In this document: positions 1 to 10,500 of the stretch, in pieces | Layout of the letters: each line of letters starts with the position of its first letter | Position numbering within the stretch: position 1 is the stretch's first letter | NCBI RefSeq assembly: GCF_945859685.1 | Contig: NC_079149.1 | Span: 102,388,863 to 102,452,862, forward strand | DNA from: Eupeodes corollae | Taxonomy: Eukaryota; Arthropoda; Insecta; Diptera; Syrphidae | Reading direction: 5' to 3' | DNA: 64,000 nt | The notes under the pieces: generated by a model | Databases searched by the model: none | Told to the model about the DNA's origin: nothing | The model's input: only the letters and a program-made list of their open reading frames with translations | Translations under genes and position numbers: made by a program

Positions 1-739
1 ATCGACAAATTTTGTTCAGCGATGAGGCTCATTTCTGGTTGAATGGCTACGTAAATAAGCAAAATTGCCGCATTTGGAGTGAAGAGCAACCAGAAGCCGT
101 TCAAGAACTGCCCATGCATCCCGAAAAATGCACTGTTTGGTGTGGTTTGTACGCTGGTGGAATCATTGGACCGTATTTTTTCAAAGATGCTTTTGGACGC
201 AACGTTACGGTGAATGGCGATCGCTATCGTTCAATGCTAACAAACTTTTTGTTGCCAAAAATGGAAGAACTGAACTTGGTTGACATGTGGTTTCAACAAG
301 ATGGCGCTACATGCCACACAGCTTGCGATTCTATTTCCATTTTGAGGGAAAACTTCGGAGAACAATTCATCTCAAGGAATGGACCGGTAAGTTGGCCACC
401 AAGATCATGCGATTTGACGCCTTTAGACTATTTTTTGTGGGGCTACGTCAAGTCTAAAGTCTACACAAATAAGCCAGCAACTATTCCAGCTTTGGAAGAC
501 AAAATTTCCGAAGAAACTCGGGCTATTCCGGCCGAAATGCTCGAAAAAGTTACCCAAAATTGGACTTTCCGAATGGACCACCTAAGACGCAGCCGCGGTC
601 AACATTTAAATGAAATTATCTTCAAAAAGTAAATGTCATGGACCAATCTAACGTTTCAAATAAAGAATCGATGAGATTTTGCAAATGTTATGCGTTTTTT
701 TTTTTTAAAAAGTTCTCAAGCTCTTAAAAAATCACCGTT
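1..739 (+). mobile_element. DD41D transposon copy 1, cut by window start
   Basis: This is the 3' part of an ITm-superfamily DNA transposon whose left half lies outside the window. The right terminal repeat reads CTCTTAAAAAATCACCGTT and is followed by a TA, the expected target duplication. The same end occurs at the left of the copy at 60141-61447. Between the stop codon and the terminal repeat there is a poly-T tract that all copies share. Confidence 0.85.
3..632 (+). CDS. DD41D transposase, C-terminal part
   Basis: Catalytic domain of a cut-and-paste transposase (DDE superfamily endonuclease). The reading frame enters from the left edge and stays open to the stop at 630-632. The three acidic catalytic positions are present: FSDEAHF, QQDGATCHTA and CDLTPLDYF. 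The last two aspartates are separated by 41 residues, which defines a DD41D arrangement, unlike the DD34D of mariner. Compared with the copy at 5053-6117 it has a few substitutions (for example ACDSIS for ARDSMA) but no stop or frameshift in the visible part. Whether the N-terminal DNA-binding region is intact cannot be seen. Confidence 0.85.
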   Translation, partial: RQILFSDEAHFWLNGYVNKQNCRIWSEEQPEAVQELPMHPEKCTVWCGLYAGGIIGPYFFKDAFGRNVTVNGDRYRSMLTNFLLPKMEELNLVDMWFQQDGATCHTACDSISILRENFGEQFISRNGPVSWPPRSCDLTPLDYFLWGYVKSKVYTNKPATIPALEDKISEETRAIPAEMLEKVTQNWTFRMDHLRRSRGQHLNEIIFKK

Positions 740-741
740 TA

Positions 742-920
742 TTTAATTTGCAACGAATCCAACATTCATTTGAATTTTTAAAATTTCTATGCGTTGCTCA
801 AAAAAATATGACGTTTTTAAAAGTGACAGTTGCAAATCCTCTTATTGGAAAACGCTATTTTACTTGTTTCTGGGTGTGAAAATCTGAATATGTCAGTGAA
901 CACTTGTTGAAATAAAAAAA
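742..920. other. AT-rich spacer
   Basis: Short AT-rich spacer between the DD41D copy and the first R1 repeat. I see no coding signal in it. Confidence 0.6.
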
Positions 921-1803
921 AGAGAGACTGGGACGCGACCCACACTCATAACTTCCTATCCCGTCGATCTATTTGTCTTGCTTAAAAGTTTGTAGGTTTT
1001 TTGTAGATTTTATTTTTCTATGAAAAAAAAATCTGAATGTCGAAAACAATATTTACTGTGAAATTAAAAAATTTTGAAGCCAATATTTCTAATTTTTGAA
1101 AAGCTATTTGAGTCGAAAGTAAATTTTTACCAATTGCTTTTTTTTAATTTTTATTTTTTGTAAGAAAACTGTCAATTATATTTTTTCCAAAATTTTACTG
1201 AACGGAAAAAACAAAATTTCTTAAAAGATAAAAGTAGTTTAAAGCTAATATCACAAGGTTTTGAAAAGATAATATTTGAGTTAAAAATCAATTTTTAACA
1301 ACTTTTATTATTTTTTTTGTTTAGGTTTTAATTGTTTTTTTTTTCAGTTTTTGTTGATTTATAAAAACAACCGTTATTTGGAATTTTTTACAAAAATATG
1401 CTTGCTTGGTATTACGGTGCAATATATAACATAAAATTTAATTCAAGTCTCTAGCTTTATTGGTTCGTGAGATATTTAGGGTTAACCAAAATGTTCATCT
1501 TTTTTTAAAACTGCTATGGTAAAAAAAAACCACCCACGCAATTTTTTGAGAGCTTTTTCTGTATTATTATCTGTATAAAAAATTTGTTTGAAGTCGATAT
1601 CTCTTCTGCTTCTTGAGCTATGAATGACGAAAAACGTTGGGAACGTACGGACGTACCAACTCACAAACGTACGTACACACGCACGCACAGACGTATTTCT
1701 AAAAAATCTTTTATTTCGACTCTAGAGACCTTGAAACGTCGAGAAATGACAAAATTTTCAATTCGACAAATCGAACCCATTACAAATATTAAAAAATTAT
1801 GAG
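921..1803 (+). repeat. R1 interspersed repeat, copy A
   Basis: Begins with the R1 terminus GAGACTGGGACGCGACCCAC and runs through two of the internal AT-rich units (TTTTTACC landmark near 1126, a variant near 1293). It then passes the conserved block 'CTTGAGCTATGAATGACG' and ends near the block that reads AATTTTCAATTCGACAAATCG. The right terminus is decayed. No long open frame belongs to it; the short ORFs inside are chance. Confidence 0.75.
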
Positions 1804-1974
1804 AAACTATTTACCTTTTACTCCCTACTGTTGCAGATATTTTTCAGAACTATTAATAGGGAATAATTCTGTCATACCTTAGTTTAGCAAAACCTTAACC
1901 GTTTTTGCATAGCACGCTATGCAAGCTCTTTAAAGGGGACAAAAATACTAAAAGTTGAAACATTCTTTATTGAA

Positions 1975-2180
1975 CCGTGGCCTTACAACTCGCAACTGGC
2001 ACACTGCCAGTCAGTCAGGAATGGAGTTGTCGAATCCAAATGGCTTATTTAAGAGAGCACTTTTTATGACAAGAACTACTCATGAAGAATTTCTCAATTC
2101 CTCGCAAATGGTAGTACCCATGAAAAAAAATGTTTGGCAAGAAATGGATCCAAGACTAACCACCACGCCACTGGTACTAC
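1975..2180 (-). repeat. Decayed tRNA-derived SINE
   Basis: Old copy of the SINE seen at 4524-4826. It keeps the middle block (GACAAGAACTACTCATGAAG, CAATTCCTCGCAA, GTAGTACCCATG) and the outer GTACTAC end. The tRNA-like box B region is badly mutated. No target duplication was recognised. Confidence 0.6.
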
Positions 2181-2292
2181 GTATTAGTCTTACCGAAATG
2201 GTTTACAACCTATAGTCTTCTTCAATAAATGGGCTATCTCAAACTCAAAGATTTTTTCTAATCGGACCAGTAGTTCTTGAGATAAGCACGTC

Positions 2293-2333
2293 CAAACAAA
2301 CAAACAAACAAGCAAGCAAACAAACAGACAAAC
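2293..2333 (+). repeat. (AAAC)n microsatellite
   Basis: Imperfect tetranucleotide run of AAAC/AAGC/AGAC units. It directly follows the phrase 'AGTTCTTGAGATAAGCACG', so it may be the tail of a decayed mobile element. Confidence 0.8.
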
Positions 2334-4433
2334 CTTTAATGTCTATAAACATTATTTTAAATATTAAAAAAACGTTGTTCTTAAATGAGAATGTTTTCTT
2401 CTCATTGTCCATTTTTATTTCTTATTTTTAATGAAACATTTTCTCGTAAATTTTTAATTAGTTATCTACTTTGATTAATGAAAACGATTGTAGATGTAAT
2501 TATCACTTAGTTAGTATGAAAAAAAAAACCTTTAACTTAGATACGCATTTTCTTAACAAATATACCCTACATCGCATGAAGCATGCCTCCCCCCCCCCCA
2601 TATTTTCATGAGACGAGGTGCAGTAGCGTGTTAGAATAATGGTGGAATAATAACGGAATGGTAAATGTAAAATAAGCATCATTAATATAAATTTGTGTGA
2701 ATTTATTTTACACCATCATTAATGGAAATTAATAACCTTAAACCATATTATGCCTGAGCCAACACACAAAAGCATCACAGAATTGAAAATATGTTTTTAG
2801 TCCTTATAATATCTTTAAGTATACGTAACTCTGTATAAACATATCTATAGAAGATGTATATGGATGTACTATACATGTTATATATGTAGGATAGGTATTA
2901 TGTGTCTAATGTTCTCACAACAAAAGCATCATATCACCAAACCGTGACATTGGCATATAAATCAATGAATCTGCAAAAACACGCACCAATAACTCAATAT
3001 GTTCTACGACACGGACCATGACGGCGGTGTGGCGGCGGCGGTATTGACAGGCGGTTGTGAAAATGGGCAATTGGGCGTGGGATTTTGGGGTATTGTGAAT
3101 AAAATTCAAAGAGAGTGGGAAAATTTATCTATCTGTTTTCGAATTTGTATCTAGTCCGTCTTATACAAAGGTGTATTTGTGTATCTACCTAAAACCTAAT
3201 GTGTAGGTGGAAAGATAGATATTACAGAATGCCAATCGATTACGACGAAATATGTATGTTTAATTAATTTTGTCTTTATGTGTGCAAACAATTTCCATAA
3301 ATTAAAAGCTATCTTTTGGTTTTACTCTATCTCTTCTCTTCTTCCCACCACACCACCCCAACCCAACCCATACCTACCCAATTGCCGCACTATTATTTTA
3401 TCCCAACCACAAAACCACATCCTCTTATCTTATCCTCAAAATGTGATGATAGTTAAGATCAAATCTGTTAGCCAAATGAAAATCCCTTCTAGGAATGCAG
3501 ATAAATCACTTTCATATGTCTGAGTTTTGGGCTAACAATAAATTTGCACATTTTCTACACACAAACTTATATAAATGTATCTATGAAGACACACGCAGAC
3601 ACAAATCTATCTATATCCTTTATGGAATAGTTTCAGATACATTAAATCTATCTATCCTATTTATACATATGAATATAGATCTATGCATGTTTGTATATTG
3701 AGAAAACAAGGATACAATATTAATTTATCAGGACTATATTTTGTGATGTTGTTGAACGCAAACACTCTATCTATGAAATTATTGTTTAACATCAAATGGA
3801 AAATGAGAACGATAATAAATAAATTGTGTTCTGTTCTGTAACTGTATCTGTGTTTGTGATCCTTGCTGTTGTTTGTATGTTTGTAGTTTTTGTTGTTGTT
3901 TTTATTGTTGTACGGTGTGTTTTGTTTGATCCAAAAGTCATGCAATGTAATGTTAAAGATAAACAATTTTTATTGACTAAATTGCTTAGATATCAAAATC
4001 GTTATCTCATAGATACAAAAATATCTAACCTAGTTTTACCTTTCTGTAAATTATAATGGGAACAGTACATTTAGAAAATAGGGTTAGGTTTTCCTTTTTG
4101 TTGTTGGGAATAAATGTAAATAGGGCCAATGATTGAATTGAATTGCATACAAATGCAGACCTCACCTAAAGACTATTCAAAACATTGATGAATGGAGCGA
4201 ACATTATTATGTTAGCTTTGAAAATGTTTTCTAAAAACACAGAATTTCACTCAAATCAACAATTTGCGATTTTCTGGACGATTGGTCACATCAAAAGTTT
4301 TGGTTCAAAATGTGTACTAAGTACTTACAGATTAGTTGAAAATATCAACCCTTAATCAACTCAAGACTGTTTTCTTTATGACATTGTGATATTAGGTAAA
4401 AATGATACAGCGGTATTTATTGTATAATTCTTC
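2334..4433. other. No gene recognised
   Basis: AT-rich DNA with a poly-C run near 2588-2599 and a short GC-rich patch at about 3015-3060. The few open frames of 60-100 codons overlap each other on opposite strands and look like low-complexity translation (for example the TTG/GTT-rich stretch 3840-3910). Nothing here could be assigned. Confidence 0.5.
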
Positions 4434-4523
4434 CTAAAAACTTCCCATATAGGAAGTTATTGTAATCGGTCCGATTTGTCAAATTGAAAATTTTGACATT
4501 TTTCGACATTTCAAGGTCCCTAG

Positions 4524-4826
4524 AAAAAAATGGGTGGCACAACAGTCTGTTGTGAACCAGGGCCTAGTGATTTACAACCCTCAACCATTCCTGTGTGCAA
4601 GTACTGTTCTCAGGAATGGAAGGGACCTACAATTTTCGGCCGAATACGAACGGCTAATTTGAGAAAGCACTTTTTCATGACAAGAAATACTCTTGAAGGA
4701 TTTGTCAATTCCTCGCAAGAGGCAGTACCCACGAATTTTTTTAACTAAGGTGGCACAGGCAGGGATTGAACCCAAGACCCCTTGCATGACAGTCCAACGC
4801 ACTAACTATCATGCCACGGGTACTAC
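4524..4826 (-). mobile_element. tRNA-derived SINE with 11 bp target duplication
   Basis: On the minus strand the element starts GTAGTACCCGTGGCATGATA and contains a pol III box B-like GGGTTCAATCCC about 50 bp in; the A-box region ATGATAGTTAGTGCG precedes it. The loop CTGTCAT would place GTC at the anticodon position, weakly suggesting tRNA-Asp ancestry. The 3' end reads GACTGTTGTGCCACCC followed by a T run. The insertion is bounded by direct repeats AAGGTCCCTAG at 4513-4523 and 4827-4837, the signature of target-primed reverse transcription. It carries no coding capacity. Confidence 0.85.
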
Positions 4827-4953
4827 AAGGTCCCTAGAGTTGAAATAAAAGATTTTTAGAAAGATGCCTGCGCGTTTCGCGACGTTTTTTCGTCGTTCAT
4901 AGCTCAAGAAGCAGAAGAGATATCGACTTCAAACAAATTTTTTTATACAGATA

Positions 4954-6230
4954 CTTTTTTAAGAGCTTAAAAACTTTTTTTTTAAAAAAACGCATAAAAT
5001 TTGCAAAATCTCATCGATTCTTTATTTGAAACGTTAGATTGGTCTATGACATTTACTTTTTAAAGATAATTTCATTTAAATGTTGACCGCGGCTGCGTCT
5101 TAGGTGGTCCATTCGGAAAGTCCAATTTTGGGTAACTTTTTCGAGCATTTCGGCCCGAATAGCCCGAATTTCTTCGGAAATTTTGTCTTCCAAAGCTGGA
5201 ATAGTTGCTGGCTTATTTGTGTAGACTTTAGACTTGACGTAGCCCCACAAAAAATAGTCTAAAGGCGTCAAATCGCATGATCTTGGTGGCCAACTTACCG
5301 GTCCATTCCTTGAGATGAATTGTTCTCCGAAGTTTTCCCTCAAAATGGCCATAGAATCGCGAGCTGTGTGGCATGTAGCGCCATCTTGTTGAAACCACAT
5401 GTCAACCAAGTTCAGTTCTTCCATTTTTGGCAACAAAAAGTTTGTTAGCATTGAACGATAGCGATCGCCATTCACCGTAACGTTGCGTCCAACAGCATCT
5501 TTGAAAAAATACGGTCCAATGATTCCACCAGCGTACAAATGACACCAAACAGTGCATTTTTCGGGATGCATGGGCAGTTCTTGAACGGGGTCTGGTTGCT
5601 CTTCACTCCAAATGCGGCAATTTTGCTTATTTACGTAGTCATTCAACCAGAAATGAGCCTCATCGCTGAACAAAATTTGTCGATAAAAAAGCGGATTTTC
5701 TGCCAACTTTTTTAGGGCCCATTCACTGAAAATTCGACGTTGTGGCAGATCGTTCGGCTTCAGTTCTTGCACGAGCTGTATTTTATACGGTTTTACACCA
5801 AGATCTTTGCGTAAAATCTTCCATGTGGTCGAATAACACAAACCCAATTGCTGCGAACGGCGACGAATCGACATTTCACCGTCTTCAGCAACACTCTCAG
5901 AAACAGACGCAATATTCTCTTCTGTACGCACTGTACGCATTCGAAAAGTAAACTGAGTGCGAAACTTGGTCACAATCGCATTAATTGTTTGCTCACTTGG
6001 TCGATTATGTAGACCATAAATCGGACGTAAAGCGCGAAACACATTTCGAACCGAACACTGATTTTGGTAATAAAATTCAATGATTTTCAAGCGTTGCTCG
6101 TTAGTAAGTCTATTCATGATGAAATGTCAAAGCATACTGAGCATCTTTCTCTTTGACACCATGTCTGAAATCTCGCGTGATTTGTCAAATACTAATGCAT
6201 GAAAATCCTAACCTCAAAAAAATCACCCTT
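4954..6230 (-). mobile_element. DD41D transposon copy 2, one terminus damaged
   Basis: Inserted in R1 copy B with TA on both sides (4952-4953 and 6231-6232). The right terminal repeat (AAAAAATCACCCTT) is complete. The left one starts at CTTTTTTAAGAGC and lacks the outermost AACGGTGA-type bases seen in the copies at 1-739 and 60141-61447. The transposase ORF is intact, so this copy could supply protein yet be a poor substrate itself. Confidence 0.85.
5053..6117 (-). CDS. DD41D transposase, complete 354-residue ORF
   Basis: Cut-and-paste transposase acting on the terminal repeats of its own family in the nucleus. Residues 1-55 form an N-terminal helix-turn-helix region of the DUF4817 kind (MNRLTNEQRLKIIEFYY). 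Residues 75-115 hold a second helix-turn-helix (SIRRRSQQLGLCYSTTWKIL). The catalytic domain follows with D152 (FSDEAHF), D245 (QQDGATCHTA) and D287 (TPLDYF), giving D-93-D-41-D. The ATG at 6115-6117 is followed by an unbroken frame to the stop. Relative to the copy at 60249-61334 it lacks 7 residues (around position 57, between RTQFT and RMRTV), in frame, between the two DNA-binding helices; this may or may not matter for activity. The family fits ITm DD41D elements; a named family cannot be given without a search. Confidence 0.88.
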   Translation of the reverse strand: MNRLTNEQRLKIIEFYYQNQCSVRNVFRALRPIYGLHNRPSEQTINAIVTKFRTQFTFRMRTVRTEENIASVSESVAEDGEMSIRRRSQQLGLCYSTTWKILRKDLGVKPYKIQLVQELKPNDLPQRRIFSEWALKKLAENPLFYRQILFSDEAHFWLNDYVNKQNCRIWSEEQPDPVQELPMHPEKCTVWCHLYAGGIIGPYFFKDAVGRNVTVNGDRYRSMLTNFLLPKMEELNLVDMWFQQDGATCHTARDSMAILRENFGEQFISRNGPVSWPPRSCDLTPLDYFLWGYVKSKVYTNKPATIPALEDKISEEIRAIRAEMLEKVTQNWTFRMDHLRRSRGQHLNEIIFKK

Positions 6231-7574
6231 TAGAAAGATGCAGAAAGGGGTCTCAAGAAAATTGCGTGGGTGGTTTTTTTACCATAGCAGTTTAAAAAAA
6301 GGTGAACATTTTTGTTAACCCTAAATATCTTACGAACCAATGAAGCTAGAGACTTGAATTCAATTTTATATTATATATTGTAACATGATATCAAAAAAGT
6401 ATATTTTTAGAAAAAAATCCATTAACCGTTTTTTTATAAATCAAAAAAACTGAAAAAAAAATTTGGCACCTCCAAAATTTTACGAATAAAAAATTATTTC
6501 ATTTTAAAAAAATTTTGTGCAACGCAAAATAAAGTTTTTAACATCTGGTAAAATTTTGAGAAAAATCAAATTGACGGTTTTTTTTTGAAAAAAATAAATA
6601 CTAAAAAAACATTAGTCAAAGTTGGTAAAAATTGAATTTCGACTCAAATAGCTTTCCAAATGCTTGAAATTATTCCTTCAAACTTATTTACAATTTTGGA
6701 AAAAATTAAATTTACAGTTTTTTACAAACAATAAAAACCTAAACAAAAAAATTAATAAAAGTTGGTAAAAATTAATTTTCGACTCAAATATTATATTTTC
6801 AAAACCTTGTGATATTGGCTTTAAACTACTTTTATCTTTTAAGAAATATTGTTTGTTCCGTTCAGTAAAACTTTGAGAAAATCTAATTGACGGTAAAAAT
6901 TTACTTTCGACTCAAATAGTTTTTCAAAAATTAGAAATATTGGCTTCAAGCTTTTTTTATTTCACAGAAAATATTGTTTTCGATATTCAATAGTTTTATA
7001 TAAAAATCCAACAGTTCGTTTTTTCATAAGAAATAAAATCTTCGAAAAAATAGTTAGCAAATTTGGTAAAATTTGATGTTCGGTTCTTGATATCTCGTAA
7101 ATTAATTTTATTCATAACAAAACTAGATTTTCAAACTAAACTGTTTCTTGATATGAAAAATATTGTTGGTAGTTTAAATTTTTCTAAGAATAATTCAACT
7201 GACAACTTTTTTAACTTAATACAAAAACCTACAAACCTTTTAAGTAAGACAAAACGACAGATGTGATGGCAAGTTATCAGTGTGGGTCGCATCCCAGCCT
7301 CTTTTTTTCCGAAATGGAAAATTGTAATTTGTTTTACTTTGAAGAGTATTCAATCAATAATTAACCTTTAAGCTATTTTTCGGGATATTCTGGACGTCAA
7401 ACGAATAGGGGTAGAGTTTTATTTGTTTTAAATTGAGATTTTCTTGCGACACATGGGAACGGAACGAGCTAATTTTGTCAGCTTGTGATAGCCAGATTTG
7501 GACCCAGATTAGGGGCACTCATACAAAATCTAACTGACTCAGAAGCTGAAAAAAAACCACAATACGCAGCTCCG

Positions 7575-8105
7575 CAGTTATGTGTTTGCTATTATTGGAT
7601 CTTGGATTTGAATCAGTTGATCCCAATTTTGATCAAAAAATCGTCTTGAGTAATGAGACCTATTTTTGGGTGAATGGGTACGTAAATAATCAAAATTCGC
7701 GAATTTGCAACGACACCAATCGACCTGAAATTCACGAGGTGCCAATTCATCCAAATAAAGTTATTTCTTGGTGTAGATTTGGCGTCATCACCGTCAACGG
7801 CAATCGCTGTAGGTCAATAATCACACCAACTTTTTATGGCCTGAATCGGACGATATGGACACTGAAAACATATACTTTCAAAGATGATATGAACACCGAA
7901 GACATAAGGATTTAACAGGATGGTGCTGCGTGCCAAATAGCTCAAGAAACTATCGATAATCTACGTGGGTTTCATGGCATGGTTATCTAGCGCCGAGTGT
8001 GAATTGAACTTTAAGACTCTTTCTCTTCGCGGCCCTTTTTAAGTCACAGGTCTATTGATGTGATCGATCAAATGCAGTCTGATTTAAATGCTATCGGCCT
8101 TTAAT
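7575..8105 (+). pseudogene. DD41D-like transposase relic (third lineage)
   Basis: Decayed catalytic domain. The recognisable pieces, in order, are DPNFDQKIVLSNETYFW, VNGYVNNQNSRIC, PIHPNKVISWC and ITVNGNRC in one frame, then QDGAACQIAQETIDNLR after a stop at 7913-7915. The first catalytic Asp is replaced (LSNET instead of LSDEA), the glycine-rich GGIIGPYFF segment is deleted, and the third Asp region is lost. Sequence differs clearly from the copies at 5053-6117 and 51235-52482, so this is an older, separate lineage. It sits directly between R1 copies B and C. Confidence 0.75.
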
Positions 8106-8329
8106 GGAAAACCCTTTATAAGGATTTCTATTAAAATAAAGTTCACAGGGGGGTAGCACAAACGAGCTTTAAAAAATTTTAAAATTCACATATAAAATAA
8201 GTTTCCCTTCAAAAATTTAAAAACTATTTCATTAAAAAAAGAGGCTGGGATGCGACCCACACTGATAACTTCCCATCCCGTCTGTCGAATTGGCTTGCTT
8301 AAAAGTTTGTAAATATGTACTAGTATCAA

Positions 8330-9190
8330 TTTTTACCAAATTTGCGTACTATTTTTAGTAGATTTTATTTTTTATGAAATAACGGACTGTTAGATTTTTA
8401 TATACAAATTACTTAATATTGAAAACAATATTTTCTGTGAAAAATAATAAGTTTCGAGCCAATATTTTTAAGTTTTGAAAAGCTATTTTAGTCGAAAGTA
8501 AATTTTTACCAAGTTTTAGTAATGTTTTTTTTTAGAGTTTTATTTTTTGTAAAAAAAACTGTCAATTCGAGTTTTTAAAAATTTTACCAAATGTTGAAAA
8601 CAATATTTCTTATGAGATAAAATTACTTTGAAGCCAATATTTAAAATTTTTTAAAAGATATTTGAGTCGAAAATCAATTTTTACCCACTTTTATAAATTT
8701 TTTTTTAGGTTTTTATTTTTTGTAAAAAAACTGTCAATTCGATTTTTTTAAAACTTTAACTAAATGTTGACAACAAGATTTTTCGAAAGATAAAAGTAAA
8801 TTAAAGAAAATATCTCAAAGTTTTGAAAAGATATTTGAGTCGAAAATCAATTTTTACCAACTTTTATAAATTTTTTTTTAGGTTTTTATTTTTTGTAAAA
8901 AAACTGTCAATTCGATTTTTCTCAACATTCTTCAAAATGTTGAAAACAATATTTCTTATAAGATAAAATAAGTTTGAAGCCTAAATTTCAAGTTTTTGAA
9001 AAGATATTTGAATTGACATTCAATTTTTACCAACTTTGAGTAATGTTTTTTTTTAGATTTTTATTTTTTATAAAAAAACTGTTAATTAGATTTTTCTCAA
9101 AATTTTATCAGATGTCAAAAACATTATTTTTCGTTGCACAAAATTGTTTTAGAGATGAAATTATATTTCAGTCGTAAAATTTTGGAGGTG
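8330..9190 (+). repeat. Internal 173 bp tandem array of R1
   Basis: The landmark TTTTTAC recurs at 8330, 8503, 8678, 8851 and 9024, spacing 173, 175, 173 and 173 bp. Each unit also carries GTTTTTATTTTTTGTAAAAA, a CTGTCAATTCGATTTTT block and AAAGATATTTGAGTCGAAAA. Units are diverged by point changes but nearly constant in length. Confidence 0.85.
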
Positions 9191-9478
9191 ACAAATTTTT
9201 TTTTCAGTTTTATTGATTTTTAAAAAAAAAACAGTATTATTGATTTTTTTCAAAAAATATACCTGTTTGGTATCATGTTACAATATATTATATAAAATTT
9301 AATTCAAGTCTCTAGCGTTTTTGGTTCTTAAGATATTTAGGGTTAACCAAAATTTTCACCTTTTTTTCAAACTGCTATAGTAAAAAAACCACCCACGCAA
9401 TATTCTTGAGAGCCCTTTTTACATCTTTCTGTATAAAAAAATTTATTTGAAGTCGATATCTCTTCTGGTTCTTGAGCT

Positions 9479-10247
9479 ATACTTACTTACTCAAGATGGC
9501 GCTTAATTCCTGTGTGAACTAGGGCATCACCCAACATTGGAGCATTGGTTTCCATGCGACCTACGTTACCAGCCATCTTAGTCGTTGGACTTTTACCCTT
9601 CTGGCTAAGTCTACGTCGCTGTACAGCCCATACAGCTCGTCATTCCATCTTCTCCTCCACTCCCCTTCGATGCATACGGGACCGTAGATCACACGAAGAA
9701 CTTTTCTCTCGAACCTTTAAACCCATTTTTGCCGCCTCTGCCTCAATACTCACAAAAGCTCCATTGATACCACGCTGAATTTCTTCGATTATGTAAATGT
9801 CATCAGCATATGCTAGTAATTGAACAGACTTTTGAAAGAAAGTTCCTCTAGTGTTGACGTTTGAGCTCTGCACTATTCTTTCAAGCACGATGTTAAAAAA
9901 TCGCATGACAACGCATTACCTTGTCTATAACCTTTTTTGGCATCAAAAGGTTCTGTTAAGTTGTTTCCAACCTTTATGGAGCAGCGTGAATTCTCCAAGG
10001 TCATCCTGCACAAACCGACGAGTTTGGCAGGGATACCGAAACTAGACATGGCTCTATACAACTCGTCCCTGTAGATACTGTCATATGCGGCCTTGAATTC
10101 GATGAAAAAAAACCACACTTATAAGGACCTATCAGGTTGTTGACGATGGGCTTTAGACGTTCACATATTACGGCAGAGAAGATTCTATAGGCGATGTTAA
10201 GTAGACTGATTTCTCTATAGTTGGTGCAGTTTAGAGGGTCTCCTTTT
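9479..10247 (-). mobile_element. LINE copy L1, 5'-truncated
   Basis: Minus-strand insertion inside R1 copy C, bounded by 10 bp direct repeats TTCTTGAGCT at 9469-9478 and 10248-10257. The 3' end (left) is the (AAGT)n tail, plus-strand ACTTACTTACTCAAGATGGCG. Retained coding blocks, with frameshifts, are the RT motifs FIEFKAAYDSIYRDELYRAM (about 10090-10040), GYRQGNALSCDF and LLAYADDIYII (about 9810). About three quarters of the element is missing from the 5' side, the usual result of incomplete reverse transcription. Confidence 0.9.
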
Positions 10248-10500
10248 TTCTTGAGCTTAAAAGACGAAAAAAATCTCGCGAACGTTTGGACGTACCAACG
10301 TATTTACGCACGCACAGACATCCTTCTAAAAATATATTATTTAGACTCTAGGGACCTTGAAACGTCGAGAAATGTCAAAATTTTCAATTTGACAAATCGG
10401 AACCATTACAATAACTTCCTATGGGAAGTTATGGGGAAGTTAAAAATAGTTTTAAATGGCCCTTAAGAGCAGATATCAGTGAAGGTAGCATCCCAGCTTA

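Larger units (their letters stand above)
4434..7308 (-). repeat. R1 interspersed repeat, copy B, twice interrupted
   Basis: Reverse-strand R1 copy. Its right end, CACTGATAACTTGCC in reverse complement followed by GTGTGGGTCGCATCCCAGCC on the plus strand (to about 7306), matches the left ends of copies A and C. Its left side keeps the hairpin AACTTCC-CATATA-GGAAGTT at 4439-4458. A SINE (4524-4826) and a DD41D transposon (4954-6230) interrupt it; removing both leaves roughly 1.3 kb of R1. The internal unit landmark GGTAAAAATT occurs near 6625, 6765 and 6893, so the units here carry deletions relative to copy C. Confidence 0.8.
8241..10500 (+). repeat. R1 interspersed repeat, copy C (most complete)
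   Basis: Left terminus AGGCTGGGATGCGACCCACA (from 8243); right terminus reads AAGCTGGGATGCTACC on the reverse strand (to 10499). The ends therefore form an imperfect terminal inverted repeat extended by CACTGATA on both sides. Just inside the right end lies a hairpin, ATAACTTCC-TATG-GGAAGTTAT (10411-10432). Five 173 bp units fill the left half. A truncated LINE (9479-10247) splits the right half. Native length without the LINE is about 1.48 kb. No protein is encoded; mobilisation would have to be in trans. Confidence 0.8.

Noticed and set aside
3661..3966. Overlapping open frames on both strands near 3.7-4.0 kb
   Set aside because: They are composed of Asn/Lys/Tyr- or Val/Phe-rich low-complexity translation; each is the shadow of the other.
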